Below, piece after piece: positions 24,878 to 32,988 of a DNA stretch of 64,000 nucleotides (the stretch's first letter is position 1; each line of letters starts with the position of its first letter). The position numbers and the translations under genes are program-made. The notes under the pieces are model-generated. The model was not told where the DNA came from. It ran no database searches and saw only the letters and a program-made list of their open reading frames with translations. Source of the stretch: Sphingoaurantiacus capsulatus (GTDB taxonomy: Bacteria > Pseudomonadota > Alphaproteobacteria > Sphingomonadales > Sphingomonadaceae); the NCBI RefSeq assembly GCF_042648405.1, contig NZ_JBHRXV010000003.1, positions 62,001 to 126,000 of the forward strand, given 5' to 3'.

Positions 24878-26449
24878 ATGCCCGCCACGCAGTGGCGCGC
24901 GTCACAGGTCGCGGTGATTCTCATGATCCTAGGTGCTCCCGCTGCTCGCATCGAAAGCGCGGAATTGCGCGACGCGCTGGCTGCGGCGCACGCCACGAAC
25001 CCCGACATCACGGCCGCGCGGGCGCGGCTGCGCGGGGTCGATGAGAATGTCGGCATCGCCAAGGCGTCCGGCCGCCCCTTGCTCGGCGCCACCTCCACGA
25101 TAAGCCAGACCTTCGACGACATCGGGCGATTTCGCGACGGCGGCCGGGTGCTCGACGCGTCGGCCGACCTGTCGGTTCCCCTCTATTCCGGAGGTCGCGT
25201 CCGCAACCTGACACGGGCGGCCGACAGCCGCGTCGTCGGCAGCCGAGCCGACTTGCGGACGATCGAAGGTGATGTGTTCACGCAGGTCGTGGCGGCGTAC
25301 CTCAACGTCATCCGCGACGCCTATCTCGCCAACCTCAGCCGCAGCTATGTGGAGCTGCTGAGGGCCAATCTCGACGCAAGCCAGGCCCGCTTCAGGGGAG
25401 GCGACCTGACCCGTACCGACGTGGCGCAGTCGGAAGCACGCCTGGCGGCCGCAAGGAGCCAGCTCACCGCCGCCGAGGGTGACCTGACGACCAGCCGCGA
25501 GGAGTATCGGCGCGTCGTCGGAAGCTGGCCGGTAGAGCTAGAGTCCCCGCCGCCGTTGCCGACGCTGCCATCGACCGCCGACATCGCCGTCGAGATAGCA
25601 GTCGCGGGCGCGCCCGATCTGGAATCGGTGTCGGCAAGCGTCAGGGCGGCCGGCTTCGACGTGGAGGTGGCGCGGGCGTTGCGCCGGCCGGTGCTGTCGA
25701 CTTCCGCGACCGCAAGCTACGTCAACTATCTCGGCTCGCTCGACAGGGTGGCCGGGATCCCGTCGGATCGCGGGCTCGACCAGGTCCAGACCACGGCGGT
25801 CGTCGGGCTCGCCGCGAGGATTCCGCTCTATCAGGGCGGCGGCCCGGCGGCGCGCGTTCGGCAGGCGCAGGCGTTCGAAAGCGAATTGGAAGAACAGCGG
25901 GTCGGCGTCGAGCGCGCGATCATCGCCGACGTGCGGGCCGCCTTTTCCGACTTCAGCGTCGCAACTGCCAACATCACCTCCAACGAGGTCGCCGTCGCCG
26001 CCAACCAGCTCGCGCTGCGCGGCGCGCGCGAGGAGAATGCGGCGGGGACGCGGACGCTGCTCGACGTGCTCAATGCCGAGCAGGAGCTGCTGGAGAGCCA
26101 GGTGGCGCTCATCGTCGCCGGACGAGATCGCTACGTCGCCGGCTTCTCGTTGCTCAACGCCATGGGCCGCGCCGGCGCCGATCTGCTCGGCCTCGACGGT
26201 GGCGCGCTGTATGATCCGTTGCCGAATTACGAGCGCGCGAGCCGTTCGCTTTCGGATTGGGCGGACAGCCGCAAGGCTGCGCCGTCGGCGACGCGCACCG
26301 TCGGCCCGACCCCGCTCGACCGCCCTGCGGTTGCCGTCATGGCAGTCGATGCCGGCAGGCTGCCCGCGACGGAATCGGAGACGATCTCCCGGCCGCCGAT
26401 CAGCGATGGTCCCGGCAGCGCGGCAATGCCGCAAGCGCCGCGGCGATAG
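24878..26449 (+). CDS. TolC-family outer-membrane channel of a type I secretion system
   Basis: Exported protein of 523 residues. A signal peptide is followed by the two-fold TolC pattern: ALAAAHATNPDITAARARLRG, DLSVPLYSGGRVRN, a coiled-coil half, then AARIPLYQGGGPAARVRQA and ENAAGTRTLLDVLNAEQELLES, a TolC signature. The C-terminal 80 residues are a Pro/Ser/Thr-rich tail. It provides the exit duct for the ABC/HlyD pair encoded 3 kb downstream. The ribosome site before ATG 24878 is weak, and an internal start in the leader is possible. Confidence 0.92.
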   Translation: MPATQWRASQVAVILMILGAPAARIESAELRDALAAAHATNPDITAARARLRGVDENVGIAKASGRPLLGATSTISQTFDDIGRFRDGGRVLDASADLSVPLYSGGRVRNLTRAADSRVVGSRADLRTIEGDVFTQVVAAYLNVIRDAYLANLSRSYVELLRANLDASQARFRGGDLTRTDVAQSEARLAAARSQLTAAEGDLTTSREEYRRVVGSWPVELESPPPLPTLPSTADIAVEIAVAGAPDLESVSASVRAAGFDVEVARALRRPVLSTSATASYVNYLGSLDRVAGIPSDRGLDQVQTTAVVGLAARIPLYQGGGPAARVRQAQAFESELEEQRVGVERAIIADVRAAFSDFSVATANITSNEVAVAANQLALRGAREENAAGTRTLLDVLNAEQELLESQVALIVAGRDRYVAGFSLLNAMGRAGADLLGLDGGALYDPLPNYERASRSLSDWADSRKAAPSATRTVGPTPLDRPAVAVMAVDAGRLPATESETISRPPISDGPGSAAMPQAPRR

Positions 26450-26506
26450 CATGATCGCGGCGGCCTCCCTTGCGTTCGGCCCTGTCCCCTCGCCGATCGC
26501 GGCGCC

Positions 26507-27448
26507 ATGAGCAGCCGGGCGGCCCATATAAACGCGCTCGATCACGCGCTCGACGTCTCGATCCAGAACGTCGCGGTTTGCGAGATCCAGAACGGGGCGC
26601 GCCTCGTCGTGGCGCCGGTCGAAGCCTTTACCAGCTATCTCGTGCTCGCCGGCACCATGCACGTCAGCTTTGCCGATCACCCCGACCTGGTCGCCGAGAC
26701 CGGGATGCTGGTGCTGGTGCCGGCGGGGCTCCGGCCCAGTATCTCGGGCAGTGCCGAGCCGGCGGTGGACGTGCTGGCGACAAGGGGAGCCACCCGTCTG
26801 GGAAGCCTTGTCGTCCTGGATGCGGCAGGTGGTCAGGCCGGCGATCTTCGTCTGCTGGTCGGCCGCCTGGTGTCCAACAGCGTCGAGCTTCCCATCGTGC
26901 TTGGCGACATCGCCGCGCCGCTGCTCAGCGACCTTCGCGACGACCATGTCGCCTCTGCCGCCACGACGGCGATCCTGAAGGAGATCGGTCGGGCCCAGGT
27001 CGGTTCGGCCGTCCTCGTCACGACGCTCCTGAAGGCGTGTGTGGTGATCAGCATGCGCCAGATGGCGGCGCATCTCGCGAAATCGGGGGTCAGCTTCCTT
27101 TCGCCGCTCAATCCGCAACTGGCGACGGTGACGGCGGCGATCCTGGCGCGGCCAAGGCAGTCACACTGCATCGACTCGCTCGCGAAATTAGCCGGTATGA
27201 GCCGGTCGACGTTCGCGAGGCAGTTCGCCGAGGCGATGGGCAGCAGCCCGATGGAGTTCGTGCAACGCGTCAGGCTCCGCCATGCGGCCGCCCTGCTCGA
27301 CAGCACTGCGATGTCGATCAAGGAGATCGCGGCATCGTCGGGATTCGCCAGCCGCAGCCACTTCTCGCGCGCGTTCCGCTGTCTCCACGGCCTGGATCCG
27401 ACGCGCTTTCGATCCCGGCCCAACCCGGTGGTCGCCCGGCACCAATAA
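26507..27448 (+). CDS. AraC family transcriptional regulator
   Basis: DNA-binding regulator of 313 residues. The N-terminal cupin-like half (RLVVAPVEAFTSYLVLAG, MLVLVPAGLRP) fits the AraC-type ligand domain. The C-terminal double helix-turn-helix is intact: LAKLAGMSRSTFARQFAEAM and IKEIAASSGFASRSHFSRAF. It lies between tolC and the small acidic gene, so it is the prime candidate activator of the secretion cluster. The signal is unknown. Confidence 0.92.
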   Translation: MSSRAAHINALDHALDVSIQNVAVCEIQNGARLVVAPVEAFTSYLVLAGTMHVSFADHPDLVAETGMLVLVPAGLRPSISGSAEPAVDVLATRGATRLGSLVVLDAAGGQAGDLRLLVGRLVSNSVELPIVLGDIAAPLLSDLRDDHVASAATTAILKEIGRAQVGSAVLVTTLLKACVVISMRQMAAHLAKSGVSFLSPLNPQLATVTAAILARPRQSHCIDSLAKLAGMSRSTFARQFAEAMGSSPMEFVQRVRLRHAAALLDSTAMSIKEIAASSGFASRSHFSRAFRCLHGLDPTRFRSRPNPVVARHQ

Positions 27449-27754
27449 CCCAGGTTAGTCGAAGCTGGTTCAAGCCGGGTTTCCACGGTGCCGCCCGCCC
27501 CCAAAGCGGTATCCCTGAAGGTCATGACCGGCCAACGACGTTAATCTAAGATAACAAGAAAATCAATTTATATTCAGTGACTTGTGAGAGATCGTTTTGG
27601 CGGAAACCGGTCAATTTCGCACGTTTTGGACAACTGCGCCCGGAGGAACGCGGCACCCTCGCTCTTGGTTCTTCTGCTGCGATCCAACGGGCGGCGTGCC
27701 TCCCGTCCGATCGAAAGTCAGAGGCAATCTCAACCAACATAGAGGAGATCGATC
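27449..27754. promoter_or_regulatory. Promoter/leader region of the 93-aa protein
   Basis: About 300 bases without a convincing gene. An AT-rich segment at about 27541-27580 contains AAAATCAATTTATATT, which shares AAAATCAATTT with the palindrome region at 24685 and so may be a common regulatory word. A long leader leads to the strong GAGGAG ribosome site at about 27743. An open frame through it is in the wrong phase and crosses the real gene. Confidence 0.5.
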
Positions 27755-28036
27755 ATGGGTGGTCTGAACAATATTTTCGGCGGCGAAGGCAACAACGACA
27801 GCGAGAACAGCAACAGCTCGAACGCCAACTCGAACGAGGGCAGCCTCACGGGTGACGTGAGCTCGGCGCTGGGTCTCAACGCCAACTCGAGCCAGGAAAG
27901 CCAGAGCCAGGACGAGGACGGCAACTCGAGCTCGGAATCGAGCGATCAGTCGATCGGTCTCGACACCAGCACCGACGGCCTTCTGAACTCGATGAGCGAC
28001 AGCTTCAGCTCGTCGAGCGACTCCGACACGGAGTAA
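27755..28036 (+). CDS. Ser/Asn/Asp-rich 93-aa protein, candidate type I-secreted product
   Basis: A 93-residue low-complexity protein with about 29 percent serine and many Asn, Asp, Glu and Gly. It contains no Lys, Arg, His, Cys, Pro, Trp or Tyr, so it is strongly negative and probably unfolded. The N-terminus MGGLNNIFGGEG matches the pattern of the 74-aa protein at 23952. It has a strong ribosome site (GAGGAG, 8 nt) and its own terminator, as expected for an abundant product. It sits upstream of the exporter genes. No RTX repeats or signal peptide are seen. Export is inferred from context. Confidence 0.75.
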   Translation: MGGLNNIFGGEGNNDSENSNSSNANSNEGSLTGDVSSALGLNANSSQESQSQDEDGNSSSESSDQSIGLDTSTDGLLNSMSDSFSSSSDSDTE

Positions 28037-28046
28037 TCCACGACGG

Positions 28047-28078
28047 GAGCGGGCCTTCGGGCCCGCTCCTTCCTTTTT
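28047..28078 (+). terminator. Rho-independent terminator after the 93-aa gene
   Basis: GAGCGGGCC-TTCG-GGCCCGCTC forms a perfect 9-bp stem with a stable TTCG loop at 28047-28068, followed within a few bases by TTTTT at 28074-28078. It lies between the small gene and the next secretion gene, so most transcripts should stop there and the exporter would be made at a lower level. Confidence 0.9.
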
Positions 28079-28093
28079 CGGAGATACCGCCTC

Positions 28094-29065
28094 ATGGCCG
28101 CCGAGATTCTGCTTCATCCCGATAACCGGCTCCTGGGGTTCTCCACCAACGACTTCAGTTTCTACGGTGCGCAGCCCGCCGACGTGACGACGGTCACGGT
28201 CCGACCGGCGCCGGCTTCCGAGGGGCTTGCGCCGCCGGTCGACACCGGCGACGGCGCCGGTGGAGCACCGGCCCCCATGAGCGAGCCGTCGCCTCCTGCG
28301 GATATGGCGACGATCGAAATCGCCGACCCGATTCCCGCCGACGTCGAAGCTCCCGCTGCCACCAGCAGCGTCGCCGCCGGCGAAGCGGCCGCGCCGCTGG
28401 TGCCGAACGCCGACGGCGCCGGCTCGCTCAGCTCCGTCGCCTTCAGCGTCCTCCCGGCAACGAGCCAGCTTTCAGCCGAAAATGCTGCCGCCGAGACTGC
28501 GCCTGCCGCCCTGTCGGGCGTGGCGCCGTCTTCCGGCGACATGAGCGCCGCGACCGACGCCCTGACCACCTCGACCATGCTCGACATGATCGGCATTACG
28601 GCGCCGCTCTCTGCTGCGGTAGATGCGCTCGCGATCGACGCGCTCGGCGTGGCGGCGCAGGCTCCTCCGACCGTCGTCGATGCGGTGGGCACCACCACGT
28701 CTCTCGCCGCCGACACTGCCGCCTCGCTGGTAGGCGACGTCGTGGCGCCCGTCACCGCGGTGATCACGCCGGTGGTGGATTCGGTCGCCAGTGCGGCCGC
28801 GCCCGTCGATGCGGCGGTGGGAACCGATCTCGCCGGCGCGGATCCGGCCGCCGGCATCGCGACCCTCGTCGACCTGGTCACCGTCGACAATCTGTTCGAC
28901 CTTCGCCAGGCCGGGGTCGAGGCCGCTCCCGATCCGGCGCCGTCAATGGTGGACAGCCTGATGGCCGATGCGGTCGCACCGCCTCTGCTTGGCACCGAAG
29001 ATTCGGACGACGCTCTCCTCGCAACCAGCGACGCGCACGACGATGCCGTCGGCATCGGAATTTGA
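28094..29065 (+). CDS. Acidic lysine-free 323-aa protein, candidate secreted protein
   Basis: Protein of 323 residues rich in Ala, Val, Pro, Asp and Ser, with no lysine and about three arginines. A conserved-looking N-terminus (EILLHPDNRLLGFSTNDFSFYG) is followed by repetitive Ala/Val/Asp blocks such as SLVGDVVAPVTAVITPVVD and SVASAAAPVDAAVG. The end DDAVGIGI (acidic then hydrophobic) resembles C-terminal type I export signals. No RTX motif is present. It lies directly before the ABC exporter, possibly with a 4-nt TTGA overlap. Role unknown: substrate or helper. Confidence 0.8.
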   Translation: MAAEILLHPDNRLLGFSTNDFSFYGAQPADVTTVTVRPAPASEGLAPPVDTGDGAGGAPAPMSEPSPPADMATIEIADPIPADVEAPAATSSVAAGEAAAPLVPNADGAGSLSSVAFSVLPATSQLSAENAAAETAPAALSGVAPSSGDMSAATDALTTSTMLDMIGITAPLSAAVDALAIDALGVAAQAPPTVVDAVGTTTSLAADTAASLVGDVVAPVTAVITPVVDSVASAAAPVDAAVGTDLAGADPAAGIATLVDLVTVDNLFDLRQAGVEAAPDPAPSMVDSLMADAVAPPLLGTEDSDDALLATSDAHDDAVGIGI

Positions 29066-29076
29066 GCCCCCCTGTC

Positions 29077-30888
29077 ATGGACAAGACGCCGACGGATGTC
29101 CGAAAAACACACCAGGACGCGACCGACGCCTCGGCTGAGGTCATCGCGCTCGACAGCGCCGCCCGCGCGGCCGATCTGGGCCATGGCGACGAGTTCGCGT
29201 CCGCACTGCGCCAATGCAAAGGGTTGATCTGGGCGGCCGCCGCCTACAGCGGCGGCGTCAACCTGCTGTTTCTCGCCTCGCCGATCTATCTCATCGAGGT
29301 CTATAACCGCGTCATTCCCAGCGGCAGCATCCCAACGCTCGTCGTTCTCAGCATCGGCCTTTGCCTGGCGCTGCTGACGATGGTGGTTCTCGATTCGGTT
29401 CGCGCGCGCTTGCTGATCCGCGCGGCGGCCCGGCTCGATCGCATCCTCGCCCATCGCGTCTTCCAGGCAATCATCGATCTGGCGCCGCGCAACGGCGCCA
29501 TCGCGCGCAACGGGCAGATGCTGCGCGATCTCGACCAGTTCCGGGGCGCGCTCGCCGGACCCGGCGCGCAGTTCTTCTTCGACATGCCGTGGATGCCGCT
29601 GTTTTTGCTCACGCTCTTCCTAATCCACCCGCTCCTGGGCGCCGTCGGCCTGGGCGGGGCTCTGCTGCTGCTGGCGCTCGCATTCTGGAGTGACAGGGCG
29701 ACGCGCGAGAGCGCCGAAATCGCGACCCAGGCAGGTAACCGCAGCTATCGATTTACCGACGCCGTGGCGCGCTACGCCGGTTCGGTGCGGGCGATGGGAA
29801 TGACCGACGCGCTGTCGGTGCACTGGCATGTCGATCGTGACACGATGATGCGCCGCCAGGCCGAAGGCAGCGACCGCGCGGCCAATTTCTCCGCCGCTGT
29901 CCGCTTTATCCGGCTGGGGCTTCAAAGTGCGATGATCGGCGTCGGCGGCTGGCTGGTTGTCGAAGGCAGCATGCTTCCCGCCAGCATCTTCGCAGCGAAC
30001 CTTCTGCTGGGACGCGCGCTCGCTCCGCTCGAAGTCGCCGTCACGGGCTGGCGCGCCAACGCGCAGGCGATCGCGTCGGGGCGACGCGTGCAGAAAGCGT
30101 TGATCGAGGCGGGTCGGCGCCGCGGCCAGGTCGTCCTTCCGAACGACGACGTGGCGATCGAGGCCGCTGGCGTGTTCTTGGTTCCGCCGGGTGCGAACCG
30201 GCCGGCGTTGAAGGACATCGATCTCACGATCGCGGCCGGCGAAGCGATCGGCATCGTCGGCCCCAGCGGCGCCGGCAAGAGCTCGCTGGCGCGAATGCTC
30301 GTCGGCATCACCATGCCGACGCAGGGGCGCCTCACCATCGGCGGTGTCGAGGGACGCCACTGGACCGACGCGAATCTAGCGGAGCGCATCGGCTATCTGT
30401 CGCAAACGGTCGGCTTGTTCCCGGGCACGATCCGGGAGAACATCGCCCGCTTCACCAGCGGCAACGACGACGCCGTCGTCGAAGCCGCGAGACGTGCCAA
30501 CGTGCACGACATGATCATGACCTTCCCGGATGGTTACGAGACCCGGGTCGACGCGAGCGGCGAGGGGCTTTCCGGCGGCCAGAAGCAGCGCATCGGCCTC
30601 GCCCGCGCGATGTTCGGCAACCCGCGGCTGCTCGTGCTCGACGAGCCCAACGCGCATCTCGACGCCGACGGCGAGGAAGCGCTGGCAGGAGCGCTCGCGA
30701 CGCTGAAGCGCGAAGGCACGACTATCGTGCTGATCGCGCACCGTCTCAACCCGATCGCGCAGGTGGACCGGGTAGTCGTCCTGTCCGCCGGCGAGCTGCA
30801 GCTCGACGGCCCCCGCCAGAAGGTCTTCCGCCAGGTGAAGACCGAACTCGTCCGCTCGATCGCGCGCGAACCGGTGCCCGCGTCATGA
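29077..30888 (+). CDS. Type I secretion ABC transporter (PrtD/HlyB-like)
   Basis: Inner-membrane exporter of about 603 residues. The transmembrane domain contains NLLFLASPIYLIEVYNRVIPSG, a hallmark of PrtD-type permeases. The nucleotide-binding domain has Walker A GPSGAGKSS at about 394, signature GLSGGQKQRIGLARA near 497 and Walker B LLVLDEPNAHLD near 518. There is no N-terminal C39 peptidase, so no double-glycine leader cleavage is expected. ATG 29077 is assumed; a TTG at 29062 overlapping the previous stop is possible. The hlyD gene overlaps its stop. Confidence 0.94.
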   Translation: MDKTPTDVRKTHQDATDASAEVIALDSAARAADLGHGDEFASALRQCKGLIWAAAAYSGGVNLLFLASPIYLIEVYNRVIPSGSIPTLVVLSIGLCLALLTMVVLDSVRARLLIRAAARLDRILAHRVFQAIIDLAPRNGAIARNGQMLRDLDQFRGALAGPGAQFFFDMPWMPLFLLTLFLIHPLLGAVGLGGALLLLALAFWSDRATRESAEIATQAGNRSYRFTDAVARYAGSVRAMGMTDALSVHWHVDRDTMMRRQAEGSDRAANFSAAVRFIRLGLQSAMIGVGGWLVVEGSMLPASIFAANLLLGRALAPLEVAVTGWRANAQAIASGRRVQKALIEAGRRRGQVVLPNDDVAIEAAGVFLVPPGANRPALKDIDLTIAAGEAIGIVGPSGAGKSSLARMLVGITMPTQGRLTIGGVEGRHWTDANLAERIGYLSQTVGLFPGTIRENIARFTSGNDDAVVEAARRANVHDMIMTFPDGYETRVDASGEGLSGGQKQRIGLARAMFGNPRLLVLDEPNAHLDADGEEALAGALATLKREGTTIVLIAHRLNPIAQVDRVVVLSAGELQLDGPRQKVFRQVKTELVRSIAREPVPAS

Positions 30889-32213
30889 AGATCGATTTCT
30901 CCCCGTTCCGCGGCGGCACGCAGTCCGCCCCGCGCCGCTACATTGATCGGCGGATGCGGCAGCTCGAGATCGAGCCGCTCGACTATTCGCGGCGCATCAA
31001 CCGGCTCGGCATCGGCGTCGTGCTCTCCTTCGTGCTGATCTTCGTCGTCTATGGGCTGGTGGCGCCGATCTCGAGCGCCGCGCTCGCGTCGGGCGAGGTT
31101 TCGCAGCGCGGCGACAAGCTGATGGTGCAGCCGCAGACGTCGGGCGTGGTGAGCCGCGTTTTCGTCCGTGAAGGACAGACGGTTCGCGCCGGGCAACCGC
31201 TGATCTGGCTGGATGGCGTTCGCATGTCGGCGAAACTGCGTCAGACGGAGGCCCGTTACGATGCGCTTGCCGCGACCGAAGCGCGGCTGCTGGCGCAGCG
31301 CGACGGATCGTCGAACATCTCGTTCCCCACCGACCTCCTCGCCCGACAGGCGGGGCCGGAACTCCGCGCCATCCTCGACGCCGAACGGGCGACGTGGCGC
31401 CGCGAGTCCGAAATCAGGCGCGCCGATCGCCAAATGATCGAAATCCGCCTGGCGTCGTCGCGCGCGCAGCAGCGTGCGACCGAGCGGCAACTGAGCCTGA
31501 TCAACGACGAGCTTACCGGATACCGCGAGCTGTACGACAAGGGGTTCGCCCGAAAAACCACGGTACGAGCGCTCGAACGAACGCAAGCCCAGCTCGAAGC
31601 GGAACGCGCGACGGGCGCCGGCGCCATCGCCCAGGCGCAGGCCGAGCATCGGCGCATCCTCGACGCGCAGATGCTCGAGACCGTCAGCCAGCTGGCCGAG
31701 GTTCGTTCGCAGCTCGCGCAGGTCAGCCCCGATCTCGCGGTAACGCGATATGATTCGGACCAGCATGTCCTTCGCGCGCAGGCCAATGGCCGCGTCTCAG
31801 GCGTGGTCGACCTTGGCCCGGGCATGGTGGTGACGAGCGGCAGCACGCTGATGGAGATCGTTCCGGATCGGCGCGACCTCATCGTGAACGCGCGGATCAG
31901 CCCGAACGACATCGATGACGTCCGCGTCGGCCAGGAAGCGACCGTGCGCTTCTCAACCGTCAATCCGCACGGCCAGACCGCGTTCAAGGGCCGTGTCGTC
32001 AGCCTGTCCCCCGACCGCGTCGGTGACGATGCGACGGCCCACTTCCGCGCGCAGATCGCGCTGGATGATCCGGCGGGCGCCCGTCGCGAAGGCGTTACGC
32101 TGCAGCCGGGCATCCCCGCCAGCATCAGCGTCAAGACGAAGGAACGGACGCTCTTCGACTATCTGTTCTCGCCGCTCACCGACGCCATGAGCCGGAGCCT
32201 GCGCGAGGAATGA
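30885..32213 (+). CDS. Type I secretion membrane-fusion protein (HlyD family)
   Basis: Adaptor of 442 residues linking the ABC exporter to TolC. It has a cytoplasmic start, one membrane helix near 43-62 (GIGVVLSFVLIFVVYGLVA), a lipoyl half-motif VSRVFVREGQTVRAGQPL, a long coiled coil (about 115-280), and the second lipoyl/beta-barrel region VSGVVDLGPGMVVTSG. The C-terminal VTLQPGIPASISVKTKERTLFDYLFSPL is the PrtE/HlyD type I signature. It overlaps the ABC gene by 4 nt (ATGA). Confidence 0.94.
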   Translation: MKIDFSPFRGGTQSAPRRYIDRRMRQLEIEPLDYSRRINRLGIGVVLSFVLIFVVYGLVAPISSAALASGEVSQRGDKLMVQPQTSGVVSRVFVREGQTVRAGQPLIWLDGVRMSAKLRQTEARYDALAATEARLLAQRDGSSNISFPTDLLARQAGPELRAILDAERATWRRESEIRRADRQMIEIRLASSRAQQRATERQLSLINDELTGYRELYDKGFARKTTVRALERTQAQLEAERATGAGAIAQAQAEHRRILDAQMLETVSQLAEVRSQLAQVSPDLAVTRYDSDQHVLRAQANGRVSGVVDLGPGMVVTSGSTLMEIVPDRRDLIVNARISPNDIDDVRVGQEATVRFSTVNPHGQTAFKGRVVSLSPDRVGDDATAHFRAQIALDDPAGARREGVTLQPGIPASISVKTKERTLFDYLFSPLTDAMSRSLREE

Positions 32214-32245
32214 TCGGTGGAGTTCGCTGCGACGGCGAGCCGCCG

Positions 32246-32419
32246 CTAGGCTGACATGAGCGGAGCCGGGCTTGGCACGCTAGCACCGGCGAGGATGGAA
32301 TAGCGTCGTGCCATATCGCGATGCACTGCAGCCACTTTCGGGTTGAGGGCTGTCGCGGCGCGCGCCAGTTCCTCCTGCTCGCGCGCCCTGAAATATTCTA
32401 CCGAGCCAAATTCGATCAT
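32246..32419 (-). CDS. Small conserved helical protein, 57 aa, paralogue 2
   Basis: A 57-residue protein on the minus strand just after hlyD. ATG 32419 is preceded by GGGAG with a 7-nt spacer. The sequence EYFRAREQEELARAATAL...KVAAVHRDMARRYSIL fits a small sphingomonad family and aligns with the 57-aa protein at 24424. Function unknown. Confidence 0.72.
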   Translation of the reverse strand: MIEFGSVEYFRAREQEELARAATALNPKVAAVHRDMARRYSILAGASVPSPAPLMSA

Positions 32420-32535
32420 TCGAATGCTCCCACCCGAGGAAGCACCATCTAACCAGTCTGCTCACTGCCGTGCGCAACATGGATCATATTTGCCGATGGG
32501 ATTCAGGCGCGCAGACGATCAGCACGCCGCGCCGG

Positions 32536-32814
32536 TCATTCCAGGTCGATCGCCAGACTTCGTTCGATCGCCGCGAGGAGGGCAAGGGACTTCGCGAGCT
32601 CGGCCGGCGTGTCGCCAAGCTCCGGACCGATCTCCTCCTTCACCTCCGATGCGATGTCGACGATTTCCAGGGCGTCGGCGACACTGAGGACCGAACGCGC
32701 CACCAAACCGTGGATGAGGCTTTCGACGAGAAACAGCGCGGCCTGGCCGTGAGCGTCAGGCGGGCTCACTCCGGATGCGGCGGCCGATTCGTTGTCGTTG
32801 ATATGGCGGGACAT
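32536..32814 (-). CDS. Conserved hypothetical protein, 92 aa
   Basis: A 92-residue helical protein. HGQAALFLVESLIHGLVARS and DALEIVDIASEVKEEIGPEL give a compact, conserved-looking core that I associate with hypothetical proteins in other sphingomonads. It is acidic and has no signal peptide or membrane helix. It is divergent from the Crp/Fnr regulator and may be controlled by it. Function unknown. Confidence 0.75.
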   Translation of the reverse strand: MSRHINDNESAAASGVSPPDAHGQAALFLVESLIHGLVARSVLSVADALEIVDIASEVKEEIGPELGDTPAELAKSLALLAAIERSLAIDLE

Positions 32815-32899
32815 GGCGTCTCCATTTCGGCAAGAGCGCTTGGCATCTCTCAGCCGCCGGAAGCCGAACTGTCACCGACGATCCCTTGCCAATAGCGCG

Positions 32900-32988
32900 A
32901 TCGCCGAACCGCAGCCATTACTCAAATCAACTTTCGATAATAACTTTGAACAATGTTAAAATGCACGCCCGCGTGGGATGGTAGGACC
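32900..32988. promoter_or_regulatory. Promoter region of the Crp/Fnr gene
   Basis: An AT-rich stretch between divergent genes. TTGAACAATGTTAA at 32946-32959 is an imperfect inverted repeat of Crp/Fnr-like spacing, and CAAATCAACTTT at about 32922 resembles the AAATCAATTT word seen upstream of the other cluster genes. Autoregulation is possible but weakly supported. Confidence 0.4.

Noticed and set aside
24739..25044. A 101-codon plus-strand frame beginning in the AT-rich promoter
   Set aside because: It has no ribosome site and reads across the tolC start in another frame; after about 20 residues the text is typical shadow sequence.
27577..27855. A plus-strand frame overlapping the 93-aa gene
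   Set aside because: Its second half is Arg/Gln repeat text produced by the serine codons of the real gene; there is no ribosome site.
28094..29065. RTX calcium-binding repeats in the candidate secreted proteins
   Set aside because: No GGxGxD nonapeptide repeats are present in any of the three proteins.
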